64,000 bases of DNA from Takifugu bimaculatus (taxonomy: Eukaryota; Chordata; Actinopteri; Tetraodontiformes; Tetraodontidae), in contig CP034990.1 in the NCBI GenBank assembly GCA_004026145.2, forward strand, positions 11,059,566 through 11,123,565, given 5' to 3'. Shown piece after piece: positions 13,219 through 26,949 of the stretch. Made by a program: the position numbers and the translations under genes. Every line of letters starts with the position of its first letter. Positions within the stretch are counted from its first letter, which is position 1. A model generated the notes under the pieces. The model did no database searches. It saw only the letters and a program-made list of their open reading frames with translations, and was not told where the DNA came from.

Positions 13219-15944
13219 CTCTTGTTTCCTTGATGCCCTCTATTCATGATATTCCAGACTGTCATTTGTCTTTCCTGTGTCTGTGAGTCCTGGTCCATTC
13301 AAAACTAAATCTCTCTCCGTCCACGAGCATGTTTGTTCAGAAGCGGTTCTCTAATTCATAATGAGGCTGAAGCTGAGGGATGATGATTAACTGCAAAGGG
13401 ATCCAGGAACTGGATGAGATGATAAGACAGAGACTTTGATTTAGTTGGCTGTAAATTTGCAGAATCTCGGCAGCTCCTCATAGCCGTGGGCCACGTGGGG
13501 TCAGGAGTCGGAGACCCGCCGCTAAGATGCAGCCGGTGCATTTCTAATCTTTCTCTCTTCACTTTGATCTCACTAACTTAAGTTGAAGCTTGCTTAAATC
13601 ACCGCCGAGATGTTTTAAAGGGTTGCAATTATGGCAAAATAGTCCCTTCATTTATCAAGATTCCTTTCATCTTTGCACGGATTTATTTTATGAAAAGTAT
13701 CAATTGTGCCCAGCCTCTGTTAGAGCTCCTATAGCAGAAACTTATGAAAGTCTGGCCATTGTTCCAGCAGGGAAACAGAAAGACAGCTAATGACTTGTTT
13801 TGGCTCCTTCAGAGCAACCAGAAAACCTGGTCGGACAAAAATATTGCAGCAGAACGCCACAGACTCGACAAATCTGCGTTCCCCGCAAGGTGGGCGTCAG
13901 TGTTTGGAAAAAAAACACTAAAGGAGAGAGTTGATGGGTCAAGAAGACCAGGAAAATTGGTTGCGCATTGAGCATAGTTAGCGAAGAGCTGCTGCTGATA
14001 TGCCGTTTGTGTACAGTTGCAGTACTGATTCAGGAGATGAAAAAACAAGAGTTATGACTCAGGCAGAGAGACCATGAGGGAATTCATAATGATGGCCAGA
14101 GCTGGTTTCAGCTATTGGTTAAAGCTTTAAAAAGAAATTCTTCCCTGCTCTCCTCGCTTTCACTTTTAAAGTAACTGCAAAATGACAATTTCTATAAGAC
14201 AAGAACGGGAACATTTAAACTAATAATATGGCTGCCTTTCAAGCAAGGTTAATAACCATGTTAGCAACTCTGCTTTCTCCAAAACTGGACCCAGAGTTTT
14301 TTGAAACAGTCGGTGGCAGAAATCAGAAGCAAGTTTGAATGTGTTGAATATGTTGGGAAATTTTTAGGCTTAAAACAGACCTAAAATAAGCCCAATTGTC
14401 TATTGATTAGACAAAACCTAAAGAAGACGATAGATATAAAATGATCCATGTTCAAACCAGTCCATAAAATATTTTTCAATTCATATTTGCATTTATTGTT
14501 TAGTTATTGTGTTATGGAAAGTATTACTGCAGCTGTAGTAAAAACACACACACACACACACACTGAGCCACAGAGAAGTGGAACTCCAGCAGTGTGGGGC
14601 AGGAGAGGAGGCTACGGGGCCCTGACCACATAATCATCTCCTAGAGAGTGATCATCAAGGCCTCCAACATCACTGCACAAATACACCAACCTTGGACCCC
14701 TGGAAGGAAAGACGGGGGAGGGGTGTAGATGGGGGTTTCAGGGCAGGGAAGGAGAAGTGAAGTCACAAAAGAAAGAAGGTGGAAGAGGAAATTAAAAAGC
14801 GGAAAGCACGCTAAAAATTTAAGGAGGCTGAGCGAGAGAATGTGAGCAGCGTATCGTTGAAGAGAAAAACGGCAAAACAGAAAGTGTATTTATTAGTTCG
14901 GGGTTGGATGAACGTGAATGATATCTGAATGTTATGGAAAAGATAGCTGGAGGAGAGAGAGTTCACACTGGACAAAAGACTTTAGTCAGTTTGGAAAAGG
15001 AGAATGTTAAGAAAGAGAGTGGGCAACCGAGGGTGCATTGACAGGAAAGGCCAAGCCGGGAGACGGAAACCAGAGAGATTATTTGTTTGCCGCTCATGAT
15101 GCTGCAGCAGTGTTGCCCGGGAAATGCAGCTGCTAGGATTATGAGCTGATTAGTCCTCCTCCATCTCAAAGCTGCCTCCCAGCTGAGCTGCCTCCAACCG
15201 CGTGTCAGCAGGCTACCTGGGACACTGGTCTGATGAACTAACTCCCGCAAATGGATGCACAGACTTCCAATACATTCCGGCTAGCCGGGTTCGTCCGTTG
15301 CATCGCCAATACTTTTTTCCCTCAACATCTCAATCCCCGGCTCTCTGCTTGACTCTCGGTGTGTGATGTGGCAAGGTGCTGATCTCGGGCCTTATCTTAG
15401 CCTGCAGCTCCGCTCACACTCCTTTCTCCACCAGCACCTTATCTGCCATCACTGTCAATCAGAGCAGATCAGGGTATCTGCAGCTGACTCTGAACGGCCA
15501 CCCACCTCCCCTTGTCCCTGACAAGCAGCCTCGCTCCCTGTCTGTCACCCACACTCACACCTCCACTCCTCCCCCACCAAGAATTATTAGAAACAAGAAC
15601 AAGTGCAGTGAGTTTGCCTGAAGTTTACTTGATTGTGAATCAGGTTTGGATAATTTGATATTGCATCCTTGAATAACAGCTGAATTCTAGAATACAGCTA
15701 GTGAGCATCTAAATAAATACTCTAAATAAATCGTAGTAATAACAACCAATTCTTCCCTCATAAATGAGATAACTGCATGAGGCAACAATACATTTCACTG
15801 ACGTATTAAACGGGCTGACAGTGGTGAAGGTTGTTCTTTCATTAATCTTCATTGGGGTCATTTTAATTTACTGAAGTTCCCGTTCAGTATCAAATGACAT
15901 CATCACAATGTGTGACTTGCTGATTATCGATGGCAAATGAAGAA
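13219..15944. other. Non-coding intron DNA, partly purine-rich
   Basis: No gene evidence. A GA-rich plus-strand block lies at about 14700-14880. A few frames of 60-95 codons carry no motif. Confidence 0.7.
14544..14564. repeat. (CA)n microsatellite
   Basis: About ten CA units, (UG)n in the CELF pre-mRNA. Confidence 0.9.
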
Positions 15945-16563
15945 ACAGTGTCAACTATTGTAATTCTTTATTATCAGGGTGTCCAAACATCTCTTTAAGA
16001 AGCCTCCAGGTGATCCAAAATGCTGCAGTGAGAGTTCTGACAGGTATTGACAAAAGAGATCACATAACTCCTGTACTGGTGTCTCTTCATTGGCTGCCCA
16101 TTAAATCTAAAATTTTAAAAGTCTTCTTCTGACCTACCAGGTCCTCAGAGGCCTAGCTCCATCCTACCTAGAGGAGCTAGTGACGCCTAATAATCCCAAT
16201 AGACCGCTCCGTTCTCAGAACTGCTGGCTGACTTGAAGTCCCCAGAGTCTCTAAAGGTAGAATGGGGGGCCGAGCATTTAGCCACCAGGCCCCCCTGCTA
16301 TGGAACCAGCTCCCTGTCCAGGTACGGGAGGCTGACTCCAGCTCTACTTTTAAGATTAGACTTAAAACCTTCCTCTTTGAAAAAGTTTATTGCCAGTAAT
16401 TCAGTAATTCTTTAGTTCCAGTTAATATCCTAGACATAATTATCATATTTAGAGGGTCGTCTAATTATCAGGTTAATATCTTAGTTATGCTGCTGTAGGC
16501 CGAGGGCTGCCAGGGTCCAGAACCATGATCACCTGACAGGCTCTGTCACCCCACTGGCTGCCC

Positions 16564-16668
16564 CTCCTCTCCTCTCCTCTCCTCTCCTCTCCTCTCCTCT
16601 CCTCTCCTCTCCTCTCCTCTCCTCTCCTCTCCTCTCCTCTCCTCTCCTCTCCTCTCCTCTCCTCTCTC
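16564..16668 (+). repeat. (CCTCT)n pentanucleotide array inside L2 copy 1
   Basis: About 21 perfect CCTCT units inside the 3' UTR of the L2 element, immediately upstream of its conserved 'ccatcagcagga' block. The other L2 3' end, at 59.8 kb, carries the same pentamer array. Confidence 0.95.
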
Positions 16669-16763
16669 TATCCAGCTGGCCATCAGCAGGATGGTCCCCC
16701 TACATGAGCCTGGCCCAGCTCAAGAAACAATTTTGATTGTAACAGACGGCATATAACTAAAGA

Positions 16764-16784
16764 CTGATTGATTGATTGATCGTT

Positions 16785-16820
<36 letters not shown>
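16764..16820 (+). repeat. (TGAT)n tail of L2 copy 1
   Basis: TGATTGAT repeats interrupted once by CGTTTCAATG. They form the 3' terminal simple repeat typical of L2-type LINE insertions and mark the 3' end of the element. Confidence 0.9.
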
Positions 16821-16821
<1 letters not shown>

Positions 16822-16830
16822 CTAAGTAAC

Positions 16831-19729
16831 AGTGTTTAAGGGCCTGAAAAGGTTAAAAAGAAAAGAAAAAACTAGGTGAGTGGATTTAATATCATGAGGA
16901 CAAAATTGACAAATGATGACCATCACTTACATCAAACAACTCACTGTAATTTGAATTTGCTTTTTCCTATTAAAGTGCTGCTTGGTAACACAAAAAGACA
17001 TTTTTCTATACTTAATTTTGCAGTACAGCCAGCAGCTGACTTGGGAAGTTAATATGGTATCGGCCTGCAGCCTAACAGTTCATGTTTTACTGAGTTATTG
17101 AACAATTGTGAGTTTGCTTTTCTGTATTGACTTGTAGATGTTCCCGCATGCTTGTGTGACAGGTTGGCTGCACACTTAAACTAAAGTTATCGGTGCAAAC
17201 TACAGAGGATGCTGGGAAAGCCACATTTCTCGATACTGCGCACACACGCTAATCACGGGGACTAATCCAGACTGCAGGCATTTTTGGTTCACAACCTCGC
17301 CACAGGAATAACAAAAGGAAACGAAAAGAAAGCAGGAAAAAATAGCAAAAATCCCTGTTGGGTGGGTTGAATATTTTTAGATGAGGGCACTTTTATGTAG
17401 GGGCAGGTGTACTCAGGCTCCCTAATGCTGAAGTAATTGTAGATAATGGAGTTTTAAGGACAGCTGCTGATGCAGGTTTAAGTAGGATTTGGGGAGAGAT
17501 TTATAGTGGAAGGAAAAAAGTGGATGGGTAGAAAAGAGGTACAACAGAGCATAGGAATGTGAAGGCGGAGATGAAATGGAGATGGAGAGGTTAAGGTTCA
17601 GGCAGAGAGAGGTTGACTGTCAAAGGTGAGAAGTAAGAGAAAGGGAGGAATGGGAGAAGAGACTTTTATATAAAGGGAAATGGCTCTATTATGTTGTAGA
17701 AAAAAAGCTCTGTGATTGAGAGGGAAAGGGGAAAAAACACGACCCAGTGCTCCTCCAGAAAAGGGGGTTATAGAGGGCACAAGCTGGATGACTAATTGGG
17801 GTGGATATGAAATGAGGCTTGACTCAATCCACACCCTTGAATCAACTCTGCCCTACGGTATGTATCAAATGGGCTCCCAAAGTGGTGCTTTTCCATTGAT
17901 TATACCCTTTCAATGTTATGCTTCAACTCCTTGTCGGAGAAATTTGACGGGCACGGGGAGGGGGGGCAAGAGAGGAATCTGAAAGAAGAAGTTGAAATAC
18001 CGGTCAATAAGTAAGAGGGGTAAAACCAGAAAAGTAGAAAAGCAGAGAGTGAGTAATATCATCTAAACAGATAGCATGAATGTGTTTTAAGAGAGTTAGA
18101 GAGAGAGGACAAGGTGTGTGAAAAGTGTGTTTGGCGTGCCGTAAAGGCGCTGGTGCGCGGCTCTTCGCCTTGCATGGCATCCACACTTTATGAGGTGTGG
18201 AGGAGCCGTTTCCCTCGCCCCTGTGGCCATTTTAATGATACAGTTTCAATTCGAGAAGCAGCCACTTCAGTCGGCACCAAGGACTCCGCTGCCTCTGGTC
18301 TGCGCACGTGCACACACACATCCGAGTTTGCTTGTTAACGGTGGTCGTTTTTCTATTTTCCTCCATGTCACTTTATCGAAAACAGAACCGCCGCTGTCTA
18401 TGTTGATATCAATAATATGACGTGGTGTGGTGTACTTTAAACAACGCTTCCATAATGTGGCTAACTCTAAAAACGCACATACCAGCTAAAATGTGCCCGG
18501 TGCACACACTCCATTGACGCTCACAGATGTGCAGACAGAGGAGACACTTTTTTTTTACCCACAATCCTCACCTCTCGCTGTAACCTCTCACAGAGGAACA
18601 TTCTGCTGTAATGCAATATTGATCTGACAGTGTAGTGTTCACTTGTGCGCGTGTGTGTTGGTGACAGGCGTGACTGTGCAGCATGTGTTCACAGGGTGCG
18701 TTCGTGCGACCACGGTATACATTTGCGTGCGTGTGTGTGTGTGTGGGTGTGTGTGTGTAGGTGTGACAGGGATGTGGCTATGAGCAAGGTGCATGAAGCA
18801 AGAGGAAAAAGGTGTTAGCCTCGGTGCTATTTCTAACACCTAGCTGTCAGGTCCCCTCACTACAGTGGCAAGTCTGCCTGAACAGGAACCAGTGGGGGCC
18901 CATGTGCCCTAACTTTACTTTTCACTTGTCTGTCTCACTCTATGTTTCCTCCTGTCCTACCAGGAGTCTTTTATAGGTGCAGCATTTCCAAATGTTCACC
19001 CAATACAGTTTGTACTCTTCCATGCACGTTGAAAACTGTCCTGAGCACACGCTGCCTCAGAAACAGTGCAATAAAAATATAAAAGAAAACCTCAACTTCT
19101 GTATCGTTCATAATAATACTTGATGATTTGACAAGACTTCTTCTCTTGTGGTCCAGCCACAGCCTGCAGAGAGGAAAGACACCAATATTCTTGTGGCACA
19201 AGGAAAGGAGCGAGATGCAACCGCAATAAAGGCCGAGCAACAGAAAAAAAGATGGACGTGTGCGCAAAGTTCACTTGTGGCTAATATCACATTTAACAAA
19301 AGCATTACTTCCATTTTCTTTTGTCATCAGCTGAAGGGAATAGCAAAGGGGGAACTTTTCTCTGGATTTACTGTTATTAGGGGGGAAAGAAACACTGTTA
19401 GGAACTTTTTAGGAATTTGTTTAGAGCTCTTTTTGATATCGCTGCCTGTTGCATGCCCCCGTAACTCTCTGGTAGATAGTTCCCAATTGCATTGTTGGTT
19501 CTTGTAAAGAATTTAATGTGTCTCTTTGGGTGCTGCTAATTGTCACCAGATTTACCATTTTCTAAATTATTTTCCAATTTTAACACATTGAACATAAATA
19601 TACATTTTATCTAAATCTCCTATGTGTTCAGAGGTCCACAGATAATGTTGGATTATTCAATCACGTATTCCTGAATTTGTCCACTGCGTTTGTCACAGTA
19701 CAGTGTAGCAAGGTCTTCACACAATGTCC
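16831..19729. other. Non-coding intron DNA, with purine-rich block
   Basis: A purine-biased plus strand at about 17460-17780 and 17940-18110, then GT-rich sequence near 18640-18765. No exon or named transposon recognised. Confidence 0.68.
18728..18761. repeat. (GT)n microsatellite, interrupted
   Basis: GT repeats with GGG and AGG interruptions, in a wider GT-rich stretch from about 18640 to 18765. Confidence 0.85.
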
Positions 19730-20225
19730 CGGTTTGGATTTGCTGCCGTCCTCTGCAAGATTTGCATGGCAACGCCCAACGCACATATAAATATGCACTA
19801 TGCAATGTGTAACTTCAGAAATATTATGATACATGTGCTAAACATGTGCAATTATGTAAAATTAAGGTGCACAAACTACAACACAGTTCAAAAGGTGAAC
19901 AGTGTAAATAGCCGGCTGTTCGGGAGCCTGATGGTTGAGGGACAGAGAGACTTTCTGAGTCTTGTCCTGCTTTTCAGACTCCTGTATTTCCTGCCTGAGG
20001 GGAGACGAGTGAATGGTCCATGTTGGGGGGGTGTGGGGTCCTTGATGCTGGTAGAGGCCTTGATGGTAGAGCTGCTGGTCCACACAGTGATGCAGCTGGT
20101 CAGGATGGACTCAACAACGCAGCTGTTGAAGACGCTGTAGGACATCTGGTGACTTGCTTCACCAGCTGTGTGCTGTTACGGGACCCAGGTGAGGTCCTTG
20201 CTGATATGGACCCCCTCCCCAGATA
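19730..20225 (-). mobile_element. LINE ORF2 C-terminal relic (Jockey/CR1/L2 group)
   Basis: On the minus strand, 20215-20180 encodes GVHISKDLTWVP and then a stop. Next come VESILTSCITVW (about 20115-20080), IKDPTPPQHGPFTRLPSGR (about 20045-19990) and YRSLKSRTRLRK with SLCPSTIRLPNSRL (to about 19905). This is the characteristic C-terminal region of a very common fish non-LTR retrotransposon reverse transcriptase protein. The segment between DLTW and VESIL is mostly deleted and there is an early stop, so it is non-functional. AT-rich sequence to about 19730 is probably its 3' UTR. It lies in the same orientation as the CELF gene, inside its intron. Confidence 0.82.
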
Positions 20226-20400
20226 TTTAGAAATAACATGAAGTTGAACAGAAAATAAAATGGAAACATTCAGCCAGTGGCAACAAGAAGACCAGGGTGT
20301 AAAATTGTATCCAAATTATTTTAAAGCCATGTTATTCTTTAATAAAAACTAATTAAGCAAGAATATGGGGAGCACAGCTTGTGCTGAATGGCAGTATATG

Positions 20401-20430
20401 CACACACACACGCACACACACACACACACA
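20401..20430. repeat. (CA)n microsatellite with one CG unit
   Basis: Fifteen dinucleotides, one of them CG. A second, interrupted CA-rich run follows at about 20556-20600. Confidence 0.92.
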
Positions 20431-20794
20431 TTCACAGTTTATAGGATACAGATCCACTCACAGGAGCCCAGAAACAGCAGCAGTTACTCCCAGTGCAATA
20501 ACATGCAGACTAACTAATGGAACCACCCACATGCCAAACAGTCTTTTTATCTCAGACACACGCGCACACATGCACACACACAGACACACACAAACAAAAA
20601 GTATGCACCCACAAACGCTTTCTTTTTCCTTTTATCGCAGCCCACTCATTGCTCGTTAGCAGCTACATCAGGTGTTTTTTGTTGCTTTTTTTTACTTGTC
20701 ATGTGACAGTCTACATCTGCTCAGAGCGCACCACCAAAAATACTTCAGGCAACAAAGTCTTTGGAGTTTGACTTTCTGCCTGTCTCCCCACATA

Positions 20795-20828
20795 CCCCCC
20801 CCCCCCATCCCCACACACACACACACAC
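20795..20828. repeat. Poly(C) followed by (CA)n
   Basis: Twelve C, a short ATCC spacer, then about nine CA units and further C/CA-rich sequence to about 20860. Same arrangement as at 13168 and 27321. Confidence 0.92.
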
Positions 20829-23800
20829 CCCATTCCCCCACCCCCCGCTCACACACCCATCTTTAATCGCCATGTAAACAAGCGCAAGGTCATTTTCTTT
20901 CTTAAACGAAGTGTGGGAGATAAGAGGAGCGTGGCGTAGTTAATCCTTTGGACACGCTGATGGAGGAGTTTGTCCTGGCAATGCTCGGGTGTTAATTATG
21001 CAAGAATGCTTCTCCTTCTGCGTTCTGATCCCTCGCTCATGATGGATCCTCTTTTCTGTCTCTTCTCTTACTCCGTCATTGTCAGCTTTCTGACACCGTC
21101 TCTCACTTTTCCTTTTCTCCTTCTGGGTCCCCTCTCCTGGAGACATGTTGGATATCCAATCATAGAAAAGTTCTCCATGATTGTGTGTGTGTGGGTGTGT
21201 GTGCTTGTTGAAAGGTCTCGGCCAGTCCACGTGTGATTAACTGCATCGTTTGATAGCTCGCGCTGCCACGGTGATTTGCTGAGCTCAATAGCACCGTGTT
21301 TTCTTCACCTCTTGTTTTCTCTGCGAACAAACAAGTGCAGATTGCCTGGACGTCTTCAGTGATTGCCAGAATGAGCCTTGAATTTGCAATGAAAGGCCGC
21401 TAACATACCTGAGTGGCAGAAGAGGAAAGACAGGCCCGGGACCGGAGAAGGGGAAATCAAGAGGGAGGATGAAAAACAAGTGACTGTCACCATTTCGGGT
21501 TGTCTCAGATTGTCACTACTTAAAACAGGACTTGACGGGTACTCCTGTATTAAAAGCTAATTATGTTTTGTGTTTTTAGATTTGAAGCAGAGAAAAAGGA
21601 TTGCTCTGTAAGAAAATAACACTTGAGTGATGACAAAGTCCCAAAAAACATGAAGAAAGACTCATCAAAATTACCACTTTTGGATCATCTAGTCATTAAG
21701 CCTGGGCATATGACAGATTAACTTTGTCTTTTCGAGGTGAGTGGTGATCTCCACAAAGTTAAAAACAAGGACACATGCAAAAGTGGATTTAAATTCAGTC
21801 TGAAAAAAGAACCTGTCCTTTTACTGACCCTTAAAAGTCTGTGTCACATCAGGCTTTATAAAAACCCAACTGACTCTTAATTTGATTGTCCACTTTATCT
21901 CAAACCACCATGACCTGTTTGACTCAGAACCCACACAGACAAGGTAATTAGAAATCTCTACGGGAATTTGAAAAGCTTATGATTTTTGTTGTTGGTGGTG
22001 GTGATTTTCCTTCCGACTATTACTGCAAAACAACCTGATCTTCCTGCAAAGGGATCTTTGATGTTTAATTGGTTTGGAAATGTCATATTCCAGCATCCAT
22101 GCTAACTATCGAAGAGACAGCGATGCAGCCGGAGAGAAAAATAAAATAAATAAATGAACGCATCATTCTTAGAGGCATGACAGCCCACAGACCTAATTTC
22201 CATCCCTCTTCCCTATTTGTCAGTCTTTTCCTCTTCCCCAGTGATGCAGCAACGTTAACAATGCTGTCCCCACATTTACCAGTTCTGCCTCATTACGGCA
22301 AAAGAAGTGGATAAATTAGCACAGGAGAGCATGCACGACGACGTCTGGCTACACCTGTCAGAGAGGAAAAGATAGCGAATATGTCGATCGGGAGGAAAGG
22401 CGTGAAAAAACCGCCCGACTTACTGTACAGCCTTTCCAGGCGCATTAAAATGAAACACATTTACTCCATCCAAAGTCATTACCCGTGGACACCTACACCT
22501 TTCAACATTTGAGTAACTTTCTGAACTTTCCTCCCTTTCACGTCATCACTTTTACTTTGAAAACCGCTTCACTGTTTAAAAAAAATATCATTCTTCAAAG
22601 GGAAATGTTTTACGTCTTATAAAATTGTTAAGCAGCAGTAAAGGACAAACATAAGAGTTTGTTTTTCCTATTTTGTGGATTTATGGATGGTGCATTCGCT
22701 TCACTGTCACCTCGCATCTCAGGAGAGTTAAAATGTGCATTATTGTGTTCCTGTTTATCAATGCTGACAGGCGGCCATAACCTGGCCAATAAGAAAATAT
22801 ACTGTACAAGCATAAATCTGATTTATAAGCTCTGACAGATGGATGGAAGCCATACAATTACAAAAAAAACTCATGTAGAGAAAGATTGAAAAAGAACATG
22901 ATATGACAACAAAATTATTAGTAAACCTAAAATGTGCTATCAAAGGGAAAAAATAATGGCTACATTGACCCGCAGTGATCATCTATCGTTACCCAGCATA
23001 TGTGTACAGTATGTGTGTGTGGGTACAGACGTTTACCTTATGCAACTAAGAAATGGCGTATGTTACGAAACAATTTAAAAACATTCTCTTTTTTATGTCT
23101 ATTTTAATTTCATGGCGGGCGCAGTGTGGCTTTTTCAAACATTTTTTTCTGGTTTCCTGGTTTAATGGAATGACTGAACGATACAGTAACCTCAAATGAC
23201 GGCAGCAACAGTACAATATTCTTTTATTTCCGACCAAAATAATTGATGTGAAAAGTTGCTGTTCAACTGTGGCTGGTAAAAAATGAAAAAGACAAACGGA
23301 TTTGGAAATTACAATCTTCTGGACACAAGAATTCTCATGCACGGCGGGCCTTTAAAATGCTCCATCTCTCCTCTAAATTTGACCGGTGCCTCTGGCCTTC
23401 CATCCTTATGAGCTGCTGCAAGTTTTCCATTCCAATCGGCCAATTTGTGTTTGCATCCTGTTCACATTTACCCCCAGAAAACCACCGGAGTGACCACTGA
23501 CGCGTCTGCCTATCTTTCCGCTTGCAAAGATTAACATTTGACGCTCTCCAAGGTTGAAAATCCCATCACATGGAACGTAATTAATTTTTGCTAAATATTC
23601 AGGGCCACAAGCCACATAATAGGAGACAATGCCACATGCGTCCCTCGAATGTGATTCCATTCAGTCCCTATCGGCAGGACGGCCAATGCGGCGCGCTGCA
23701 GCGTGGTAAATGCTTTCAACCCGAGGGATTAGAAAAACAATGGCCCTTTTTAATTTCTTTTCTAAAGCAGGTAGCAGAAAGACAATGATACAGACGTAAT

Positions 23801-26800
23801 TGATGATGAAGAGAGCAGAGAGGAGCCTAAGAGGGGTCTCTCGTCCGGTGCCTGCACCTTTTTTTTCCTCCATAATGGCAACCTTTCAGGGCCAAGCTAT
23901 GTCGCAGAAGACAAATTGACTGGCAGTGGAACACAATCTGCTCCTTAAAAGAATGGGCAACATCCCAGTGTGGTCTGAGTAATTAGTTTAAACCTTTGCA
24001 TTTTGGTATTGCGGCACCCACTAGACAGGAGCTCAGCGGGTTGTCTGGTAGCACCTGCACACAGCCCAAATACTCATCACAAAGCCTATAATACAGGATA
24101 TAATGATTAACATGTTACTGCGTATAGTGCAAATGCTGCAGGAGTGCATAGGAAATACTATAGTGAACCAAGTTTCTCTGAGAAGTGAACAAATGTCTGT
24201 TTACTAGACCAAAAATAAGGGATGTGTTGGAGTCTGTTTGTAGACATAACTTTTAGTTATGTGTCTGTGCCCAGTGTTTGTGTTAAAGCACAAACGAGGT
24301 CAACAACAGGAGGAAAAATGCCGCTTGCTCAGTCTCTCTGTGCAGCCAGACGCAGACATATGGTGGGTCTACGGCGGCCACATCTGTGACTTAATGTAGG
24401 GAGAAAGTGTCAAGAACACAGACGCGCTGGTCCATGACAGTCTGTTTAGTGACACATTCTGTAATACTGCTATTGCACAATCTCCAGCTGACCCACTTCC
24501 GCGTGACACGCGCGCTGAAGCCAACGCTCCGTGCTTTCCATGCACGGATTTGGGTGACGCCGACACCCTCAAGCCTAAAGCGCTTCACTCCAAAATATTT
24601 GGAATATTTTTCCCGGGTCATCCTTGTTGCACTTGGCTGCACAGGTCAGGTGGAAACACAAACACGAGGCATCACGAGCCCTCATACTTTTTCATTCACG
24701 CAAGAATAAATACCCAAATAGCGCAAGGCTGGAGGAATGAGCCTCCTTTGTTGATATTGTCACAGTTTGTGGCTGACATTTTCCCGAAAGTTGCACCGTC
24801 TGATTGCAAGTTACTCTGGCACCGACACAGCCAGAACTTTCGCTTGGTCCAGACTGTTGCAGCTATTTCAATATCCACTGGCTGCTTTGTAATTAGCAAA
24901 GGAGGAATTGCAAAGAATGACGCTGAATAGATCCTCGAAGGCGCCACCCAACACGCCACGTGTTTCATAGAAACAAGTATAGAAACAGAATGAGCGAGAG
25001 TGGAAAAGATGATGGGAAAGAGAGCACGGTGGGGGGCAGGAGTGAATAAGGGACAAAGAGGAGCTGCATCTTTTTTTTCCCCTCAGAATTTTTTAATTGG
25101 CTTTCAGGCTTCAGTAGCGCCCAATTAGCATGCTTGTTACATGAGAACACAAGGAGCTAATTGGTCTGAGAGGAGAAAAGTGACGTGGCCCCGAAAGGAG
25201 AGGGCAGGATTTATCTGAATGCTCGCAGTTCCGGCAACAGCAAGTTAGAGTGTTGTTTGACAAAATGTTTGTCAAGAGCTTTTTTGTTGCTGCAGTTACA
25301 GCATGCACTTTTCTTGCTACGTGCGTTTCCAGATGGGTTTAAAAGGTGGGTTTACGCCACTTTTTTGCAGTTACACAAACAATTAGTCCATTCTTTGTAA
25401 ACTATTTATCCCAAATCTACATGCAGGAAAAAGGTCAATCATGTGGAAGACATAACCTAACCCGCTGTGTTGTGCGCAGGAATATGCCGAACCTGTGCAC
25501 GAGCCCGACAGAGGAGCTCACCAAGGACAGGGGGCTGAATCTCTGATTACATTTAGAGTATGAGCTCTAGCTGCAGGATTGGGTGCACAGGGTATCAAGA
25601 GCTCATTATGCTCTTTACATGCAATTAATCAAACAATGTAAACAAAGCTCGCCTCAGCCACAACAGACACAGACCCATTCCCCGTTGGCAACGGAGGCTT
25701 GGAGCTCGCAGATCAAAATTTAGTCAGTAAAGTGTAAGAATTACGTAAAACTTAAGATTCACAGGCAATCTGGTGATGATGTAAGAGGCACAGCACCCCA
25801 CTGAGAGCACACAAACACACAGCAATATCTCTGGCTCCTCCCTGTCTCGCTCTCATGCTTTCCTTCTCCTCCTCTGTGTTTGTGAAAATATATATGCATC
25901 ATTATTGTGGGGAAAAAGAGAAATCAAAGCATGCTGCAGCAATGCACTTACCTAGAAATGTTATGTGCAAGAAAAACAGTTAAGGAAATGCGAGTGAGAA
26001 ACGTGAGGGGCTGATCACATAGGTGTTTATGTTGGGAGTTAATCAAGCGGACATGATGTTATAAGAATTTCCTGGAAGACGACGTTGCGATGTTCAGTAA
26101 TACCGTAAAAACACACTTCTCCAGGTGCATGACACTGTGTTTGGGAAATCTCTGTGATTTTTTTTTCATCACAAAAGGATAAAAGTTGGAAAATATCAAT
26201 GATTCTAAGAACAAACTCTTGACCTCTGACCCTGTCCCTCATCTGACAGTTCTGCAGACCGTAATGTAGCAGAAAATCAACCAAACTGGAAACGTGGGAC
26301 AAGCACCACGAGGCTTTTACCGCCTCGGCTCTCAGCCCAGTAGAAAACTAATTTCCTTCTGACAGATGTCAGATGGAGACTGAGACATGCAGCTCGCACA
26401 ACACCGGCCTCCCCTGTTGCAGACTAAAGCCGAACAGTCAGTGTGACAACACTTCATCAGCATCCCGTCATGCACGCGGGTCCTCTTGATATTTGGGTTG
26501 GTATGTTTTCAACTACCAGCCTGCAACTACAAGTTCGGTGTGAATAAACCACAGAGTACTGAATCCAAACTCCACCTGGAAAATTAAACCCAACATTCCC
26601 TGTGATCCAGAGATTTTGCTGAGCTCTGTTTAAGTGCAATCTAACAATGGACTTGTTTTAAGGACAGAAAATAAATCTGCAAATAGCTGACAGCAGCAAC
26701 TGCAGCAGCAACTGGACTGCACATCTGTGGCATCTCCAGTGTTTTGAAATGCCATTGGGAGGCCAGAATTATACCACAGAGCATCGCAGGCCATCGGGCC

Positions 26801-26916
26801 TCGACAACAACAATGAAGCCTGTTCAAAAATGTCACTTTTCTTTCCTACATCCCTCCATCTCCACGCGTTTTCTCTCTGGCTCTTTCCCTGGCTTTGTTT
26901 AATACACACGTCATCT

Positions 26917-26947
26917 ATCTATCTCTCTCTTTCTCTCTCTCTTTCAC
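26917..26947. repeat. Impure (CT)n / TATC tract
   Basis: ATCTATCT followed by CTCTCTTTCTCTCTCTCTTTC. It doubles as the polypyrimidine tract of the weak exon candidate that starts at 26950. Confidence 0.85.
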
Positions 26948-26949
26948 AG

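Larger units (their letters stand above)
15945..16830 (+). mobile_element. L2/Maui-type LINE, 5'-truncated 3' end (copy 1)
   Basis: The plus strand carries the degenerate C-terminal end of an L2-clade reverse transcriptase ORF: SLRSLQVIQNAA-like sequence near 15995, then LHWLPIKSK, then GLAPSYLEELV, then MGGRAFSHQAPLLWNQLP (about 16262-16320) ending FEKVYCQ and a stop at about 16398. A typical fish L2 3' UTR follows, with 'ccatcagcagga' and 'cccctacatgagcctg' blocks at 16680-16720 and a tail of TGAT repeats. The reading frame is broken by frameshifts between 16100 and 16260, so it is a dead copy. The 5' truncation is typical of target-primed reverse transcription. The copy lies antisense to the CELF gene within its intron. 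Confidence 0.88.
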
